A program made the position numbers and the translations under genes. Below the pieces are notes generated by a model that saw only the letters and a list, made by a program, of their open reading frames with translations, had not been told where the DNA came from and made no database searches. From Candidatus Pseudobutyricicoccus lothianensis (GTDB taxonomy: Bacteria > Bacillota > Clostridia > Oscillospirales > Butyricicoccaceae): a DNA stretch of 56,371 nt. Of this stretch, positions 6,991-16,921 are shown in pieces. The stretch spans positions 1 through 56,371 of the forward strand of contig CAJFRA010000012.1 in NCBI GenBank assembly GCA_904419295.1. Direction: 5' to 3'. The number at the start of each line of letters is the position of its first letter. The first letter of the stretch is position 1.

Positions 6991-8415
6991 ATGAAACTGT
7001 TTGGCGGCGTCAGAGGCCGCGGGTCTGCCACCGGCAGGCAGCGCCCTGCCGAGACCCATCCCAGCCGGGCGGAAGAGCCGGAGCAGCCCCTGCTGCGCAG
7101 CCAGGTCTCCCAGCAGCCTTTTGAGATCGATTGGGAATCGGTGTGGCAGCGGGAAGCCGCGGCCCGGCAGCAGGCCCCCTCTGCCGGCCTTTCCCCCCGC
7201 CCGGCGGCTCCTTCCGGCCAGCCCAAGGGCAAAAAGGCGAAACGGAAAAAGAAGAAGCGCCGCCTGGCCAAATGCCTGGTAGCTCTGGCCCTGTTGGCCG
7301 GGCTTTATTGTGTGGCCGTGTTTTCCAACATCCCTTTCATCGCCAAGTGGCGGGCCATCTACATCGAGACCGCCATGGGCACGATGAACCACCAATGGCT
7401 GGCCACCTATTTCATCCCCCCCTTTGTCATTGACCAGGTGATGGAGGGCCGGGACCAGCTGGAGGCCGATCAGGCAGGCTTGGCCAGCGACTGGGGCGAT
7501 TCGGGGGCGGCCGGCGGCGAGCAGGCCCTGACCTGGAAAAAGCTCCAGAAAGTCTTCGAGGAGGAGTATCCGGAGATCGACCAAGCTTCGCTCAAAGCCT
7601 ATCTGGAAAAGCAGGGAGACGCCGCCCTGGATGAGGACGGCTACCTGGTGATCGACGAAGCCGGGCTGGAAGAGGAGGGCACGGACATCGAGACCGTCCA
7701 TGGCGACCAAGTGCTGGCGCTGGATACTTTCAACGGCATCACCATCTGCAAAGTGAAGGGAGAGGGATTTGTGGGCCGCCTGGCCATCGTCAAAGACCCC
7801 TCCCAGGTGGGCGTTGCTTTGGCTCCCGGTTACGGCAGCGTGGGTGCCCGGGCCGCCGATATCGCCGAAGAGAGCGGCGCTGTGCTCGTGACCAATGCCA
7901 GCGGCTTTTACGACCCGGAAGGCCACGGAAACGGCGGCGTGGCCCATGGCCTGGTGGTCTCTGGCGGCCAACGGTACAACGATGCGGTGGCCGGTTCCTA
8001 TAAGACCATTGGCATCGACGAAAACAACCGGCTCTATGTGGGCAGCTACCAGCAGGGCCAATACCGGGATGCCGTGGAATTCAAGCCCGCCCTGATCGTC
8101 AACGGTGAAAAAGTGGTGGAAGGCAGCGCCGGCTGGGGGGTGCAGCCCCGCACAGCCATCGGCCAGACCGAATCCGGCTCCATCCTGCTGCTGGTGGTGG
8201 ATGGCCGGGCCCCGGGCTATTCCATCGGCTGTACGGTGGGCGATTGCGCAGACATCTTGGCCCGGTACGGCGCCGTGCAGGCCTGCAATCTGGATGGCGG
8301 CTCCTCCAGCATCATGGTCTACCAAGGCCGGGAGATCTCCCGCCCGTCGGCGGCGGATAAGACCCATGGCCGCCATCTGCCCAACGGCATCGCCGTCTAC
8401 CCCAAGAAAAAATAA
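6991..8415 (+). CDS. Phosphodiester glycosidase family protein (NAGPA domain), membrane-anchored
   Basis: A protein of 474 aa. It has an unusually long cytoplasmic tail of about 93 residues, ending in a lysine/arginine-rich stretch (79-92), then one membrane segment (about 94-112) and a large extracellular part. The C-terminal half (about 240-474) has the NAGPA/exopolysaccharide phosphodiester glycosidase features: TNASGFYDPEG, GWGVQPRTAIGQ, LLVVDGR and NLDGGSSS near the end. By family it cleaves N-acetylglucosamine-1-phosphodiesters or acts in exopolysaccharide or wall-polymer processing. AAGGAGGGGG lies directly upstream of the ATG at 6991. Proline/glutamine-rich low complexity fills residues 55-80. 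Confidence 0.78.
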   Translation: MKLFGGVRGRGSATGRQRPAETHPSRAEEPEQPLLRSQVSQQPFEIDWESVWQREAAARQQAPSAGLSPRPAAPSGQPKGKKAKRKKKKRRLAKCLVALALLAGLYCVAVFSNIPFIAKWRAIYIETAMGTMNHQWLATYFIPPFVIDQVMEGRDQLEADQAGLASDWGDSGAAGGEQALTWKKLQKVFEEEYPEIDQASLKAYLEKQGDAALDEDGYLVIDEAGLEEEGTDIETVHGDQVLALDTFNGITICKVKGEGFVGRLAIVKDPSQVGVALAPGYGSVGARAADIAEESGAVLVTNASGFYDPEGHGNGGVAHGLVVSGGQRYNDAVAGSYKTIGIDENNRLYVGSYQQGQYRDAVEFKPALIVNGEKVVEGSAGWGVQPRTAIGQTESGSILLLVVDGRAPGYSIGCTVGDCADILARYGAVQACNLDGGSSSIMVYQGREISRPSAADKTHGRHLPNGIAVYPKKK

Positions 8416-8431
8416 ACTGGACTCCCAACAG

Positions 8432-8468
8432 AAAAAAAGTGCCAAACTCCATTGGTTTGGCACTTTTT
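8432..8468. terminator. Bidirectional terminator
   Basis: AAAAAAAGTGCCAAAC and GGTTTGGCACTTTTT form a strong hairpin with a 6-base loop. A/T runs on both sides serve the two convergent genes that flank it. Confidence 0.85.
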
Positions 8469-8469
8469 C

Positions 8470-9897
<1,428 letters not shown>

Positions 9898-9918
9898 TGA
9901 AAAATCTCCCTTGACCAA

Positions 9919-10161
9919 TCAATTTCGATTCGATCCAGCCGGCGGTCCTCGCCGTTCCCCCTCATCGCCCAGCTCGTCGTGGACCTTTTCGCTCTGTGTT
10001 CCAAAATAGAAGGCGATGATCACCGAGAAGACCGTGAGAAAATCTTGGCTGGAAAGCCGGCCAGTCACGGCCAGATATGCAAATACAGCCGAAAGGACAA
10101 GTGTCACAATGCTTTTGACACACAAAAGATTGAGCAGCCGTTTCAAAAAGATGGAACGCAT
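9919..10161 (-). CDS. Small holin-like membrane protein
   Basis: An 80-aa protein with two hydrophobic segments (about 15-34 and 41-55) separated by a short polar turn, and a charged glycine/arginine-rich tail. The YLAVTG...FLTVF...IAFYFGTQS pattern resembles small membrane proteins found next to endolysins in Firmicutes prophages, so a holin or holin-derived role is possible. GGAGGG lies nine bases upstream of the ATG. Only the collagen-like gene follows; no endolysin or other phage gene is near, so phage origin is an inference. Confidence 0.6.
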   Translation of the reverse strand: MRSIFLKRLLNLLCVKSIVTLVLSAVFAYLAVTGRLSSQDFLTVFSVIIAFYFGTQSEKVHDELGDEGERRGPPAGSNRN

Positions 10162-10403
10162 GGGTCTGTTCCCTCCAATCTCCCATACGCTCCATTTTAT
10201 GTGCTCCTTTCTGCGGCTGTTCCCCTCCGTTTGGCTCTGAGCTGGGGGCGCCAAGGCCTTTCCCAGCCTACTGCCTGCCGGCACACGACTGCTATTTTTT
10301 TGATTTCGTCTAAAAAGTTTAATTTAAGGTAGAATAATTGTACATTGTGTGATACAATATGTTTGATTTGTTCAAAAATCGACACTGCAAAGGAGAGAAT
10401 GCA
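10162..10403. other. Divergent intergenic region
   Basis: Between the holin-like gene (left) and the PurF-like gene (right). An inverted repeat ATTGTA (10338-10343)/TACAAT (10353-10358) lies upstream of the PurF-like gene. No clear gene or RNA is seen. Confidence 0.4.
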
Positions 10404-11807
10404 ATGGGCGGATTATTTGGTGTGGCTTCGAAAAGCGATTGCGTGTTCGATCTGTTTTTCGGAACAGATTATCACTCCCACCTGGGCACACGGCGGGCCG
10501 GCATGGTGGTCTGTGGAGAAAACGGGTTCCAGCGTGCTATCCACAACATCGAAAATGCCCCTTTCCGTACAAAATTTGAGCGGGATTTAAACGAAATGGA
10601 GGGGCACCTGGGCATCGGCTGTATTTCCGACAATGAGCCCCAGCCGCTCATCGTCCGTTCCCACCTGGGCAACTTCGCCATCACCACCGTGGGGCGGATC
10701 AACAACATCGACGAACTGGTCAAGCAAGCCTTTGCGGTGGGTACCACCCACTTTTTGGAGATGAGCGAAGGCTTGATCAACCCCACCGAGCTGACGGCGG
10801 CGCTGATCAACAGCCAGGATTCCATCGAAGAGGGCATCCGCTATGCCCAAAGCGTCATCGATGGCTCCCTTTCTCTGTTGGTGCTCACCTCCAAGGGCAT
10901 CTACGCAGCCCGGGATAAAATGGGCCGTACCCCCATTGTCATAGGCAAAAAAGAAGGCGGGCACTGCGTCTCTTTTGAGTCTTTTGCTTATTTGAACCTG
11001 GGCTATGACACCTACAAGGAGCTGGGCCCGGGCGAGATCGATTTCGTCACCCCGGAATCGGTGGATGTGCTGATCCCGCCCCAAGAGGAAATGAAGATCT
11101 GCACATTCCTGTGGGTCTATTATGGCTATCCCTCCTCCACTTACGAAGGGATGAACGTGGAGCAGATGCGCTGCCACTGCGGCGACACGCTGGCCATGCG
11201 CGATCACATCGAGGCGGACAGTGTGGCCGGTGTGCCCGATTCCGGCACGGCCCATGCCATCGGCTATGCCAACCGCTCGGGCATCCCCTTTGCCCGCCCC
11301 TTCATCAAATACACCCCCACCTGGCCCCGCTCTTTCATGCCCCCCACCCAGAGCAAGCGCAACTTGATTGCCCGCATGAAGCTGATCCCGGTGGATGCGC
11401 TGATCCGGGACAAGCGGTTGATCCTCATCGACGACTCTTTGGTGCGGGGCACCCAGCTGCGGGAGACCACGGAATTTTTGTACCACAGCGGCGCCAAAGA
11501 AGTGCACATCCGTTTGGCTTGCCCACCCATCACCCGCGGCTGCAAATACCTGAATTTCTCCCGCTCCAAATCGGAACTGGACCTGATCTCCCGCCGCGTC
11601 ATCGCCCGGCTGGAAGGGGACAAGGCCGAAGAGATGCTGCCTGTTTACACAGACCCGGATACCCCCCAATACGAGACTATGGTGGAGCAGATCCGGCAGG
11701 AACTGAAATTCACCACGCTGAAATACCACCGGCTGGACGACATGATCGCTGCCACCGGCTTGCCTGCCTCCAAAGTCTGCACCTATTGCTGGACCGGCCG
11801 GGAATAA
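10404..11807 (+). CDS. PurF-like amidophosphoribosyltransferase paralogue without the N-terminal nucleophile
   Basis: A protein of 467 aa. The N-terminal half is a class II glutamine amidotransferase fold and the C-terminal half is a phosphoribosyltransferase with the PRPP motif LILIDDSLVRGTQ near residues 340-352. Normal PurF begins Met-Cys-Gly, with Cys2 becoming the catalytic nucleophile; here the sequence is MGGLFGVASK, so Cys2 is Gly. The rest of the domain (GTDYHSHLGTRRAG, RSHLGNFAITTVG, SFESFAY) is well kept. The ATG at 10404 has AGGAGAG seven bases upstream. It ends in CTYCWTGRE. It may use ammonia directly or be regulatory; true PurF should lie elsewhere. Confidence 0.8.
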   Translation: MGGLFGVASKSDCVFDLFFGTDYHSHLGTRRAGMVVCGENGFQRAIHNIENAPFRTKFERDLNEMEGHLGIGCISDNEPQPLIVRSHLGNFAITTVGRINNIDELVKQAFAVGTTHFLEMSEGLINPTELTAALINSQDSIEEGIRYAQSVIDGSLSLLVLTSKGIYAARDKMGRTPIVIGKKEGGHCVSFESFAYLNLGYDTYKELGPGEIDFVTPESVDVLIPPQEEMKICTFLWVYYGYPSSTYEGMNVEQMRCHCGDTLAMRDHIEADSVAGVPDSGTAHAIGYANRSGIPFARPFIKYTPTWPRSFMPPTQSKRNLIARMKLIPVDALIRDKRLILIDDSLVRGTQLRETTEFLYHSGAKEVHIRLACPPITRGCKYLNFSRSKSELDLISRRVIARLEGDKAEEMLPVYTDPDTPQYETMVEQIRQELKFTTLKYHRLDDMIAATGLPASKVCTYCWTGRE

Positions 11808-11837
11808 ACGCCCCGTCCGCCAGCGCCCATCTACGCC

Positions 11838-11868
11838 CCGGCTGCCTTTTTGGCAGCCGGTTTTTTTG
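11838..11868 (+). terminator. Rho-independent terminator
   Basis: CCGGCTGCC (11838-11846) and GGCAGCCGG pair around a TTTTT loop and are followed by TTTTTTTG. It ends the PurF-like gene. Confidence 0.88.
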
Positions 11869-11904
11869 TTGTTGCGGCCCCGGAAAAAAATCTGCTGCCA
11901 GGGC

Positions 11905-11954
11905 TTGACAAACAGGTTCATTACCCATATACTTAGTTACATGAGTAATGAACC
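11905..11954 (+). promoter_or_regulatory. Promoter and operator of the YtrA-type ABC operon
   Basis: TTGACA (11905-11910), a 17-base spacer and TATACT (11928-11933) form a nearly perfect promoter. A perfect 10-bp inverted repeat GGTTCATTAC (11915-11924)/GTAATGAACC (11945-11954) brackets the -10 box, one arm in the spacer and one just past the start point. This is the expected place for an autorepressor site, and the first gene of the operon is a GntR/YtrA regulator. Confidence 0.8.
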
Positions 11955-11983
11955 AATTAACAAGCGAATGAAAGGAGGTAGCC

Positions 11984-12358
11984 ATGGCCTTTGCATTGGA
12001 TGATTCCCGGCCCATTTATATTCAGATCGCCGAACAGATCGAAGACGCCATCTTATCTGGCGCCTACCCGGAAGAAAGTCAAATTCCCTCTACCACGGAA
12101 TTTTCCGCGATCTGCCGCATCAACCCTGCCACTGTGCTCAAGGGGTTCAATCTGTTGGTCGAACGCCAAATCCTATACAAGAAAAGAGGTCTCGGCATGT
12201 TTGTCTCCCCCGGTGCGATCCAGGCCATCACGGCCACCCGCAAAGAACGGTTTTACGAAAGCTATGTACGCCCTCTGGCTGCCGAAGCCCACAAGCTGGG
12301 CCTTCGGGAAGAGGACTTAACCCAGATGATCAAGAGGTGTTATACCGATGGAAAATAA
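11984..12358 (+). CDS. GntR family transcriptional regulator, YtrA subfamily
   Basis: A protein of 124 aa. The winged helix-turn-helix (about residues 8-75) contains PIYIQIAEQIEDAI and the recognition-helix region STTEFSAICRINPATV. A short helical tail without a metabolite-binding domain marks the YtrA subfamily. Such proteins repress ABC-transporter operons induced by cell-wall antibiotics or stress. AAAGGAGG lies seven bases before the ATG. It overlaps the next gene by 11 bases, and the inverted repeat at the promoter is its likely operator. Confidence 0.88.
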   Translation: MAFALDDSRPIYIQIAEQIEDAILSGAYPEESQIPSTTEFSAICRINPATVLKGFNLLVERQILYKKRGLGMFVSPGAIQAITATRKERFYESYVRPLAAEAHKLGLREEDLTQMIKRCYTDGK

Positions 12359-13211
12359 GATCCAAGTAACCGACGTGTGCAAACACTATGGCAATACACT
12401 GGCTCTGGACCATGTGAGCGTGACCCTGGAACAGCCCTGTATCTACGGCCTGCTGGGCCGCAACGGCGCAGGCAAATCCACCCTGCTGAATTTGATCTCC
12501 AACCGGGTCTACCCTGATGCCGGCACTGTCACCATCGACGGCCAAGACTGCCGGGACAATGACCAGGCCTTGGGGAAGCTCTTTTTGACCAGCGAAAAAA
12601 ATCTATACCCGGAGAGCATGCGCGTCGGGGATGCCATCCGCTGGACCGCCTCATTTTACAGCGATTTTGACCAGCCCTACGCCCTCTCCCTGGCCGAAGC
12701 TTACGAGCTGCCTTTGAAAAAGAAGATCAAAAGCCTTTCCACCGGCTACGGGTCCATCTTCAAATTGGTGGTGGCCCTGGCTGCCAACACGCCCTATCTG
12801 CTGCTGGATGAGCCGGTGCTGGGGCTGGACGCCCACCACCGCCAGCTGTTCTACCGCCAGCTGCTGGAAAGCTACAACAAGAATCCCCGGTGCATCGTCA
12901 TCTCCACCCACCTGATCGAAGAAGTGGCCCGGGTGATCGAACGGGTGGTCATCTTGAACGAAGGCCGCCTGGTCTGCCACGAAGCCTGTGACGAGCTGCT
13001 CCAGCGGTGCTGCTGCATCACCGGGCCGGCCGAGGCGGTGGATCGCTTTGCCGCCGGCCGCAAAGTGCTGGGGTACGACGCCCTGGGCGGGCTCAAAGCC
13101 TGCTATCTGCTGGAGCCTGCCCCCGCCGAACTGCCCGCCGGGCTGCAGGCCAGCACCCCGGATCTGCAGCAGCTTTTTATCAACCTGACCAATGGAGGGA
13201 CTGCAAAATGA
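12348..13211 (+). CDS. ABC transporter ATP-binding protein
   Basis: A protein of 287 aa. The Walker A motif is GRNGAGKST (37-45), the signature is a variant LSTGY (130-134), Walker B is LLLDEP (151-156) and the H-loop His is in STHL (188). The C-terminal 70 residues are a variable tail. It powers the membrane subunit encoded next, and with the YtrA regulator forms a BcrA/YtrB-type exporter module, probably for antibiotic or envelope-stress response. It starts inside the regulator gene and overlaps the permease by four bases (ATGA), so the three genes are translationally coupled. Confidence 0.9.
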   Translation: MENKIQVTDVCKHYGNTLALDHVSVTLEQPCIYGLLGRNGAGKSTLLNLISNRVYPDAGTVTIDGQDCRDNDQALGKLFLTSEKNLYPESMRVGDAIRWTASFYSDFDQPYALSLAEAYELPLKKKIKSLSTGYGSIFKLVVALAANTPYLLLDEPVLGLDAHHRQLFYRQLLESYNKNPRCIVISTHLIEEVARVIERVVILNEGRLVCHEACDELLQRCCCITGPAEAVDRFAAGRKVLGYDALGGLKACYLLEPAPAELPAGLQASTPDLQQLFINLTNGGTAK

Positions 13212-13945
13212 ACCGCTGGAAGCCTGTAGTACGATATTACCTGCGCGATTACCGGAATACCATCCTCGTCTATTACCTCGTCATGGTGATCTTGGCCCTG
13301 TTTGCCAACTTTTCCATCTCCCTGTCAAACGGCCGCATCGAAGCCAACATTAACGGCATTGAGTTTGCCAGCGCCATCTTGTTTTTCGTCTTGGGCTGCT
13401 GCTCTTTCCACGAATATTTCCGCTTTTTCACCCAAAACAGCGTATCCCGCCTGAGCCAATTCCGCGGGACCCTGCTGATCGCCGTCCTGTCTGGCCTTTT
13501 TTGCGCCGCAGCCGACCAGCTGTACAGCCGGGTGGTCGGCCTGTTGATGCCCACCAGCTCTCTGTATGGCATGCTGTACCATGGCGGCGCCTTGCCCTGG
13601 CAGGAAACGCCGGTGGCCATCCTCTGGAGCCTTTCCGTCAACTTGGCCTGCTTTTCCCTGGGATATTGCATCGCCGTCCTCTACTACCGCATGAACAAGA
13701 TCCAAAAGATCGCCGTATCCATCGGGGTCCCTTTGCTGTGCATCGTAGTGCTGCCCCTGGTGAATTCGGTCTATCTCGATTACATGCTCAGCCGGGCGCT
13801 GGCCCAGGTGCTGCTGTTCCTGGGCGGCTTTCTCATAGGTCCTCCCTCCCCCCTGCTGTCGGCGGCAGCCATTTTGTTCGTGGCCTGCATCCCCTTGGCC
13901 TGTGCCTGGCTGCTGCAGCGCCGGGCGCCGCTGAAAAGCGCTTAA
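13208..13945 (+). CDS. ABC transporter membrane subunit
   Basis: A protein of 245 aa with about six hydrophobic segments. An N-terminal segment from about residue 19 and a segment with LFFVLGCC are followed by two in the middle and two near the C-terminus. It has no recognisable catalytic motif, as usual for ABC-2 type permeases. GGAGGG lies eight bases before the ATG at 13208, which overlaps the stop of the ATPase gene. Partner of the ATPase in the YtrA-controlled operon. Confidence 0.8.
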   Translation: MNRWKPVVRYYLRDYRNTILVYYLVMVILALFANFSISLSNGRIEANINGIEFASAILFFVLGCCSFHEYFRFFTQNSVSRLSQFRGTLLIAVLSGLFCAAADQLYSRVVGLLMPTSSLYGMLYHGGALPWQETPVAILWSLSVNLACFSLGYCIAVLYYRMNKIQKIAVSIGVPLLCIVVLPLVNSVYLDYMLSRALAQVLLFLGGFLIGPPSPLLSAAAILFVACIPLACAWLLQRRAPLKSA

Positions 13946-13961
13946 TCCTTCTAACCATGAC

Positions 13962-14012
13962 AAAACGGCCCTCTGCTGCCAGATTTGGCAGCCAGAGAGC
14001 CGTTTCTTTTTT
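13962..14012. terminator. Bidirectional terminator
   Basis: AAACGGCcCTCTGcTGCC pairs with GGCAgCCAGAGaGCCGTTT, with T-runs on both sides. It separates the ABC operon from the convergent MFS genes. Confidence 0.8.
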
Positions 14013-14020
14013 GCCTTTTC

Positions 14021-15256
14021 TCAGGCTTCGTATTCCACTTTTTGAGACAACAGGATAAAATAGCTGATGGCCGCCAAGGAGGAGGTGACCACCATGGTGG
14101 CAAAGGCCGGCGTATAGCTGCCAAACAGGTCGTATACACCGCCGATCAGCACCGGTGTCACCGAACCGGCCAGACTGTTACAGGCCGCCACGACGCCCAG
14201 GATGGCGCTGTAGTTTTTGCGGCCATAGATGCTCTGCACGATCACTTGGTTGCCGATGCTGCCAAAGGCGTTGCCGATGGAAAAGCCCAGCACGATGGCG
14301 GCGATCATGGGTGGGAACCGGCAAAGGAGGGTGCCCACCAGGGCCAGTATGGTGCTGCAGTTGGCCAGCAGCGTGGTGCGGCGCACGCCCAGTTTGTCAT
14401 ACAGCCAGCCCAGGGTCATTTTGCCCACTGCCAAGCCGCCCAGCATAATGGCGGAGATGTTGGCAGCTGTGGTCAGCGCATACCCTTCGTCGCTCAGATG
14501 GGGCGTCACGTTCTGGTTCAGCGCGCACAGGCTCACATTGCCCACTGCCGTCACCAGGCACAGAGCCCAAAAGCGGCCGGTGTGCATGGCTTCCTTCAAT
14601 GTCATGCCCCGGTTGTCATACTGTTCCGTGCTCTCATTGGCCGCCTGCCCATAGGGCGCCAGCCCCATATCCGCCGGTTTGGTGCGGATGACCAGCCAGC
14701 ACACCGGCACCAAGACCACAAAAGCGATGATGCCCAGGGTGCGGTATGTAGCCCGCCAGCCAAACTCCGTGATCAGCTGGCCTGCCAGGGAGTTGAACAG
14801 CATACCGCCGATGCCGCTGCCCATAAAAGCCACGCCCACGGCAAACCCACGGCGCTGGTGGAACCAGTTGCCGATGAGCAGAGAAAGGGGCATGGTGGTC
14901 GTACCGCCCATGGCAAAGCCCACCACCACAGAGATCAAATAAAACACAGGCAGCGAAGTGGCAAGCGAATAGCTGAAATAGCCCACCGCCAACAAAATGC
15001 TGCTGATGCGCATGATCTTCTTCACGTCAAATTTGACGAAGATCTTGCCGCCGAACAGGGCGACCAGCATCTGGCAGATGGAAAGGATCGTCATATTGAC
15101 GCCCATAGCTCCCCGCGAAAACCCCATATCGTCGCAGACCGGCTTGATGTACAGGCCGGAACAGTTATTGACGATGCCAATGGTGCAGAACATCACCATA
15201 AAACTGGCGGCCACGATAAACCAGCCGTAAAAAATGCGCGGACGGGACGATTGCAT
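14021..15256 (-). CDS. MFS transporter, oxalate/formate antiporter (OFA) family, copy 1
   Basis: A protein of 411 aa with about 12 membrane segments. The N-terminus RPRIFYGWFIV is typical of the OFA family of carboxylate transporters, and TM1 follows at once. RTKPADMGLAPYG marks the central loop. It is closely similar along its whole length to the next upstream gene, including shared stretches such as GNWFHQRRGFAVGVAFMGSG. The ATG at 15256 has GAAGGAG eight bases upstream; a GTG three codons earlier overlaps that site. The substrate is probably a small organic acid, which cannot be told from sequence. Confidence 0.85.
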   Translation of the reverse strand: MQSSRPRIFYGWFIVAASFMVMFCTIGIVNNCSGLYIKPVCDDMGFSRGAMGVNMTILSICQMLVALFGGKIFVKFDVKKIMRISSILLAVGYFSYSLATSLPVFYLISVVVGFAMGGTTTMPLSLLIGNWFHQRRGFAVGVAFMGSGIGGMLFNSLAGQLITEFGWRATYRTLGIIAFVVLVPVCWLVIRTKPADMGLAPYGQAANESTEQYDNRGMTLKEAMHTGRFWALCLVTAVGNVSLCALNQNVTPHLSDEGYALTTAANISAIMLGGLAVGKMTLGWLYDKLGVRRTTLLANCSTILALVGTLLCRFPPMIAAIVLGFSIGNAFGSIGNQVIVQSIYGRKNYSAILGVVAACNSLAGSVTPVLIGGVYDLFGSYTPAFATMVVTSSLAAISYFILLSQKVEYEA

Positions 15257-15334
15257 TGCAGACACTCCTTCTCACCGGGCCCACGGCCCTTTGTTTCAAC
15301 GATCCGCTCTCAGGGCTGCGGCCGCCCGGGCCGC

Positions 15335-16576
15335 CTATTGCCCCTCCCTGTACTCCGCCTTGGGGGACAGCAGCAGGTAGAAGCAAACAGCCACCAAAGC
15401 CGATGTGGCGATCATGGCGGAAAAGGCAGGGGTATAGCTGCCGAACACATCGTATACCTTGCCGATCATCACGGGCGTCACAGTGCCGCCCAGGTTGATG
15501 CAGGCCGTCACCACGCCCAAGATCGCTCCATATTCCCGCCGGCCATACAAGTTCTGCACGATCAGCGGCGGCGCCACGCTGCCAAAGGCATTGCCAAACG
15601 CAAACCCCAGGATGATGACTGCCAACATGGGCGGAAAACGGCAGAAGATCGTGCCCAGCAGGGAGAAAATGGTGCAAAAGTTGGCAAAAAGCGTCGCCCG
15701 GCGGGTCCCCATTTTGTCGTAGATCCAGCCCAAGCTCATTTTGCCCACCGCCAAACCGCCCAACATCAAAGCGGAGATGTTGGCAGCCGTGGCCAGTGAA
15801 TAGCCTTCATCGCTCAAATGGGGCGTCACGTTCTGATTCAGCGCGCTCAGGGTGATATTGCACAGCGCGGCGGCAAAACACAGTACCCAGAAACGGCCGG
15901 TGCGCAGTGCCTGGTGCAGGCTCATGCCCCGGTTGTCAAATTCCTCCACGCTTTCATCCTCTTGCTTGCCATAGGGCTCCAGCCCTTTATCCGCCGGCCT
16001 GGTGCGGATGACCAGCCAGCACACCGGCACCAAGACCACAAAGGCGATGATGCCCAGGATGCGGTATGTAGCCCGCCAGCCCAGGGCGGTGAGCAGCTGC
16101 CCGGCCAATGCGTTGAACAGCATACCGCCGATGCCGCTGCCCATAAAAGCCACGCCCACGGCAAACCCACGGCGCTGATGGAACCAGTTGCCGATGAGCA
16201 GGGAAAGGGGCAGCGTGGTCAAGCCGCCCATGGAAAAGCCGATGACCACCGACAACAGGTAGAAGACCGGCAAAGAGGGCGCCAAGGAATAGGCAAAATA
16301 CCCGCCTGCCAGCAACAAGCTGCTGACCCGCATAACGGTTTTGACATCGAACCGGGCGAAGATCTTGCCGCCGAACAGGGCCATGACCATCTGGCAGGCG
16401 GCGATGATCGTCATGTTGACCCCCATGCCTCCTCTGGAAAAGCCCATATCGTCGCAGACCGGTTTGATAAACAGCCCTGCACAGTTGTTGACGATGCCAA
16501 TGGTGCAAAACATCACCAAAAAGCTGGCAGCTACTATGACCCACCCGTAAAAAATGCGGGGCCGGGATGGTTGCAT
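15335..16576 (-). CDS. MFS transporter, oxalate/formate antiporter (OFA) family, copy 2
   Basis: A protein of 413 aa and a tandem paralogue of the downstream gene. It starts RPRIFYGWVIV and has the same loop motif RTRPADKGLEPYG and a 12-segment profile. Most differences between the copies are conservative and spread over the length, so the duplication is not recent. AAGGAGGA lies directly upstream of the ATG at 16576. An upstream extension of the frame to 16750 is unlikely to be translated because it crosses a palindromic promoter/operator region. The two genes are 78 bases apart and may be co-transcribed. Confidence 0.85.
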   Translation of the reverse strand: MQPSRPRIFYGWVIVAASFLVMFCTIGIVNNCAGLFIKPVCDDMGFSRGGMGVNMTIIAACQMVMALFGGKIFARFDVKTVMRVSSLLLAGGYFAYSLAPSLPVFYLLSVVIGFSMGGLTTLPLSLLIGNWFHQRRGFAVGVAFMGSGIGGMLFNALAGQLLTALGWRATYRILGIIAFVVLVPVCWLVIRTRPADKGLEPYGKQEDESVEEFDNRGMSLHQALRTGRFWVLCFAAALCNITLSALNQNVTPHLSDEGYSLATAANISALMLGGLAVGKMSLGWIYDKMGTRRATLFANFCTIFSLLGTIFCRFPPMLAVIILGFAFGNAFGSVAPPLIVQNLYGRREYGAILGVVTACINLGGTVTPVMIGKVYDVFGSYTPAFSAMIATSALVAVCFYLLLSPKAEYREGQ

Positions 16577-16602
16577 GGCTCCACTCCTCCTTTTCCGCTC
16601 CT

Positions 16603-16617
16603 GTTGTAGTGTACAAC
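16603..16617 (-). promoter_or_regulatory. Candidate operator upstream of the OFA transporter pair
   Basis: The palindrome GTTGTA-GTG-TACAAC lies 27 bases upstream of the transporter start. On the minus strand it includes TACACT, a possible -10 box, so a bound regulator would block transcription. Confidence 0.4.
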
Positions 16618-16921
16618 ACCCGCTGGGAAAAGGCAGCGCCGATTTTTCACCAAACCAGTGGCAAATCTTCGCCTCCCGGCCCAAAGCCACGAATCGTTTT
16701 CCCTGCATTATTATAGCATCTGCTAAAAGTTCCGTATAGTTTTCCGGCAATTTTCATCGCTCTAACCAATTTCACTCCCGCTTAGAGTCCACTATAAATG
16801 TGCAGCTTGCTGGATGCAATAGCGCATTCCCTGGCGTTCCCTCGTAAAATTCTCAAAAAGTTCCTCTCTTTTCCCTCCGGATTATGGTACAATAACCGCG
16901 GGACCGTTTTGTACCATCTTC

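Noticed and set aside
9919..10161. Prophage
   Set aside because: Only a holin-like gene and a collagen-like gene are present; there is no integrase, capsid, terminase or endolysin.
13985..15799. Long plus-strand open frame of 604 codons
   Set aside because: It lies antisense to the two MFS genes, has His/Gln/Arg-rich low-complexity sequence and no ribosome site. It is a by-product of GC-rich codon use.
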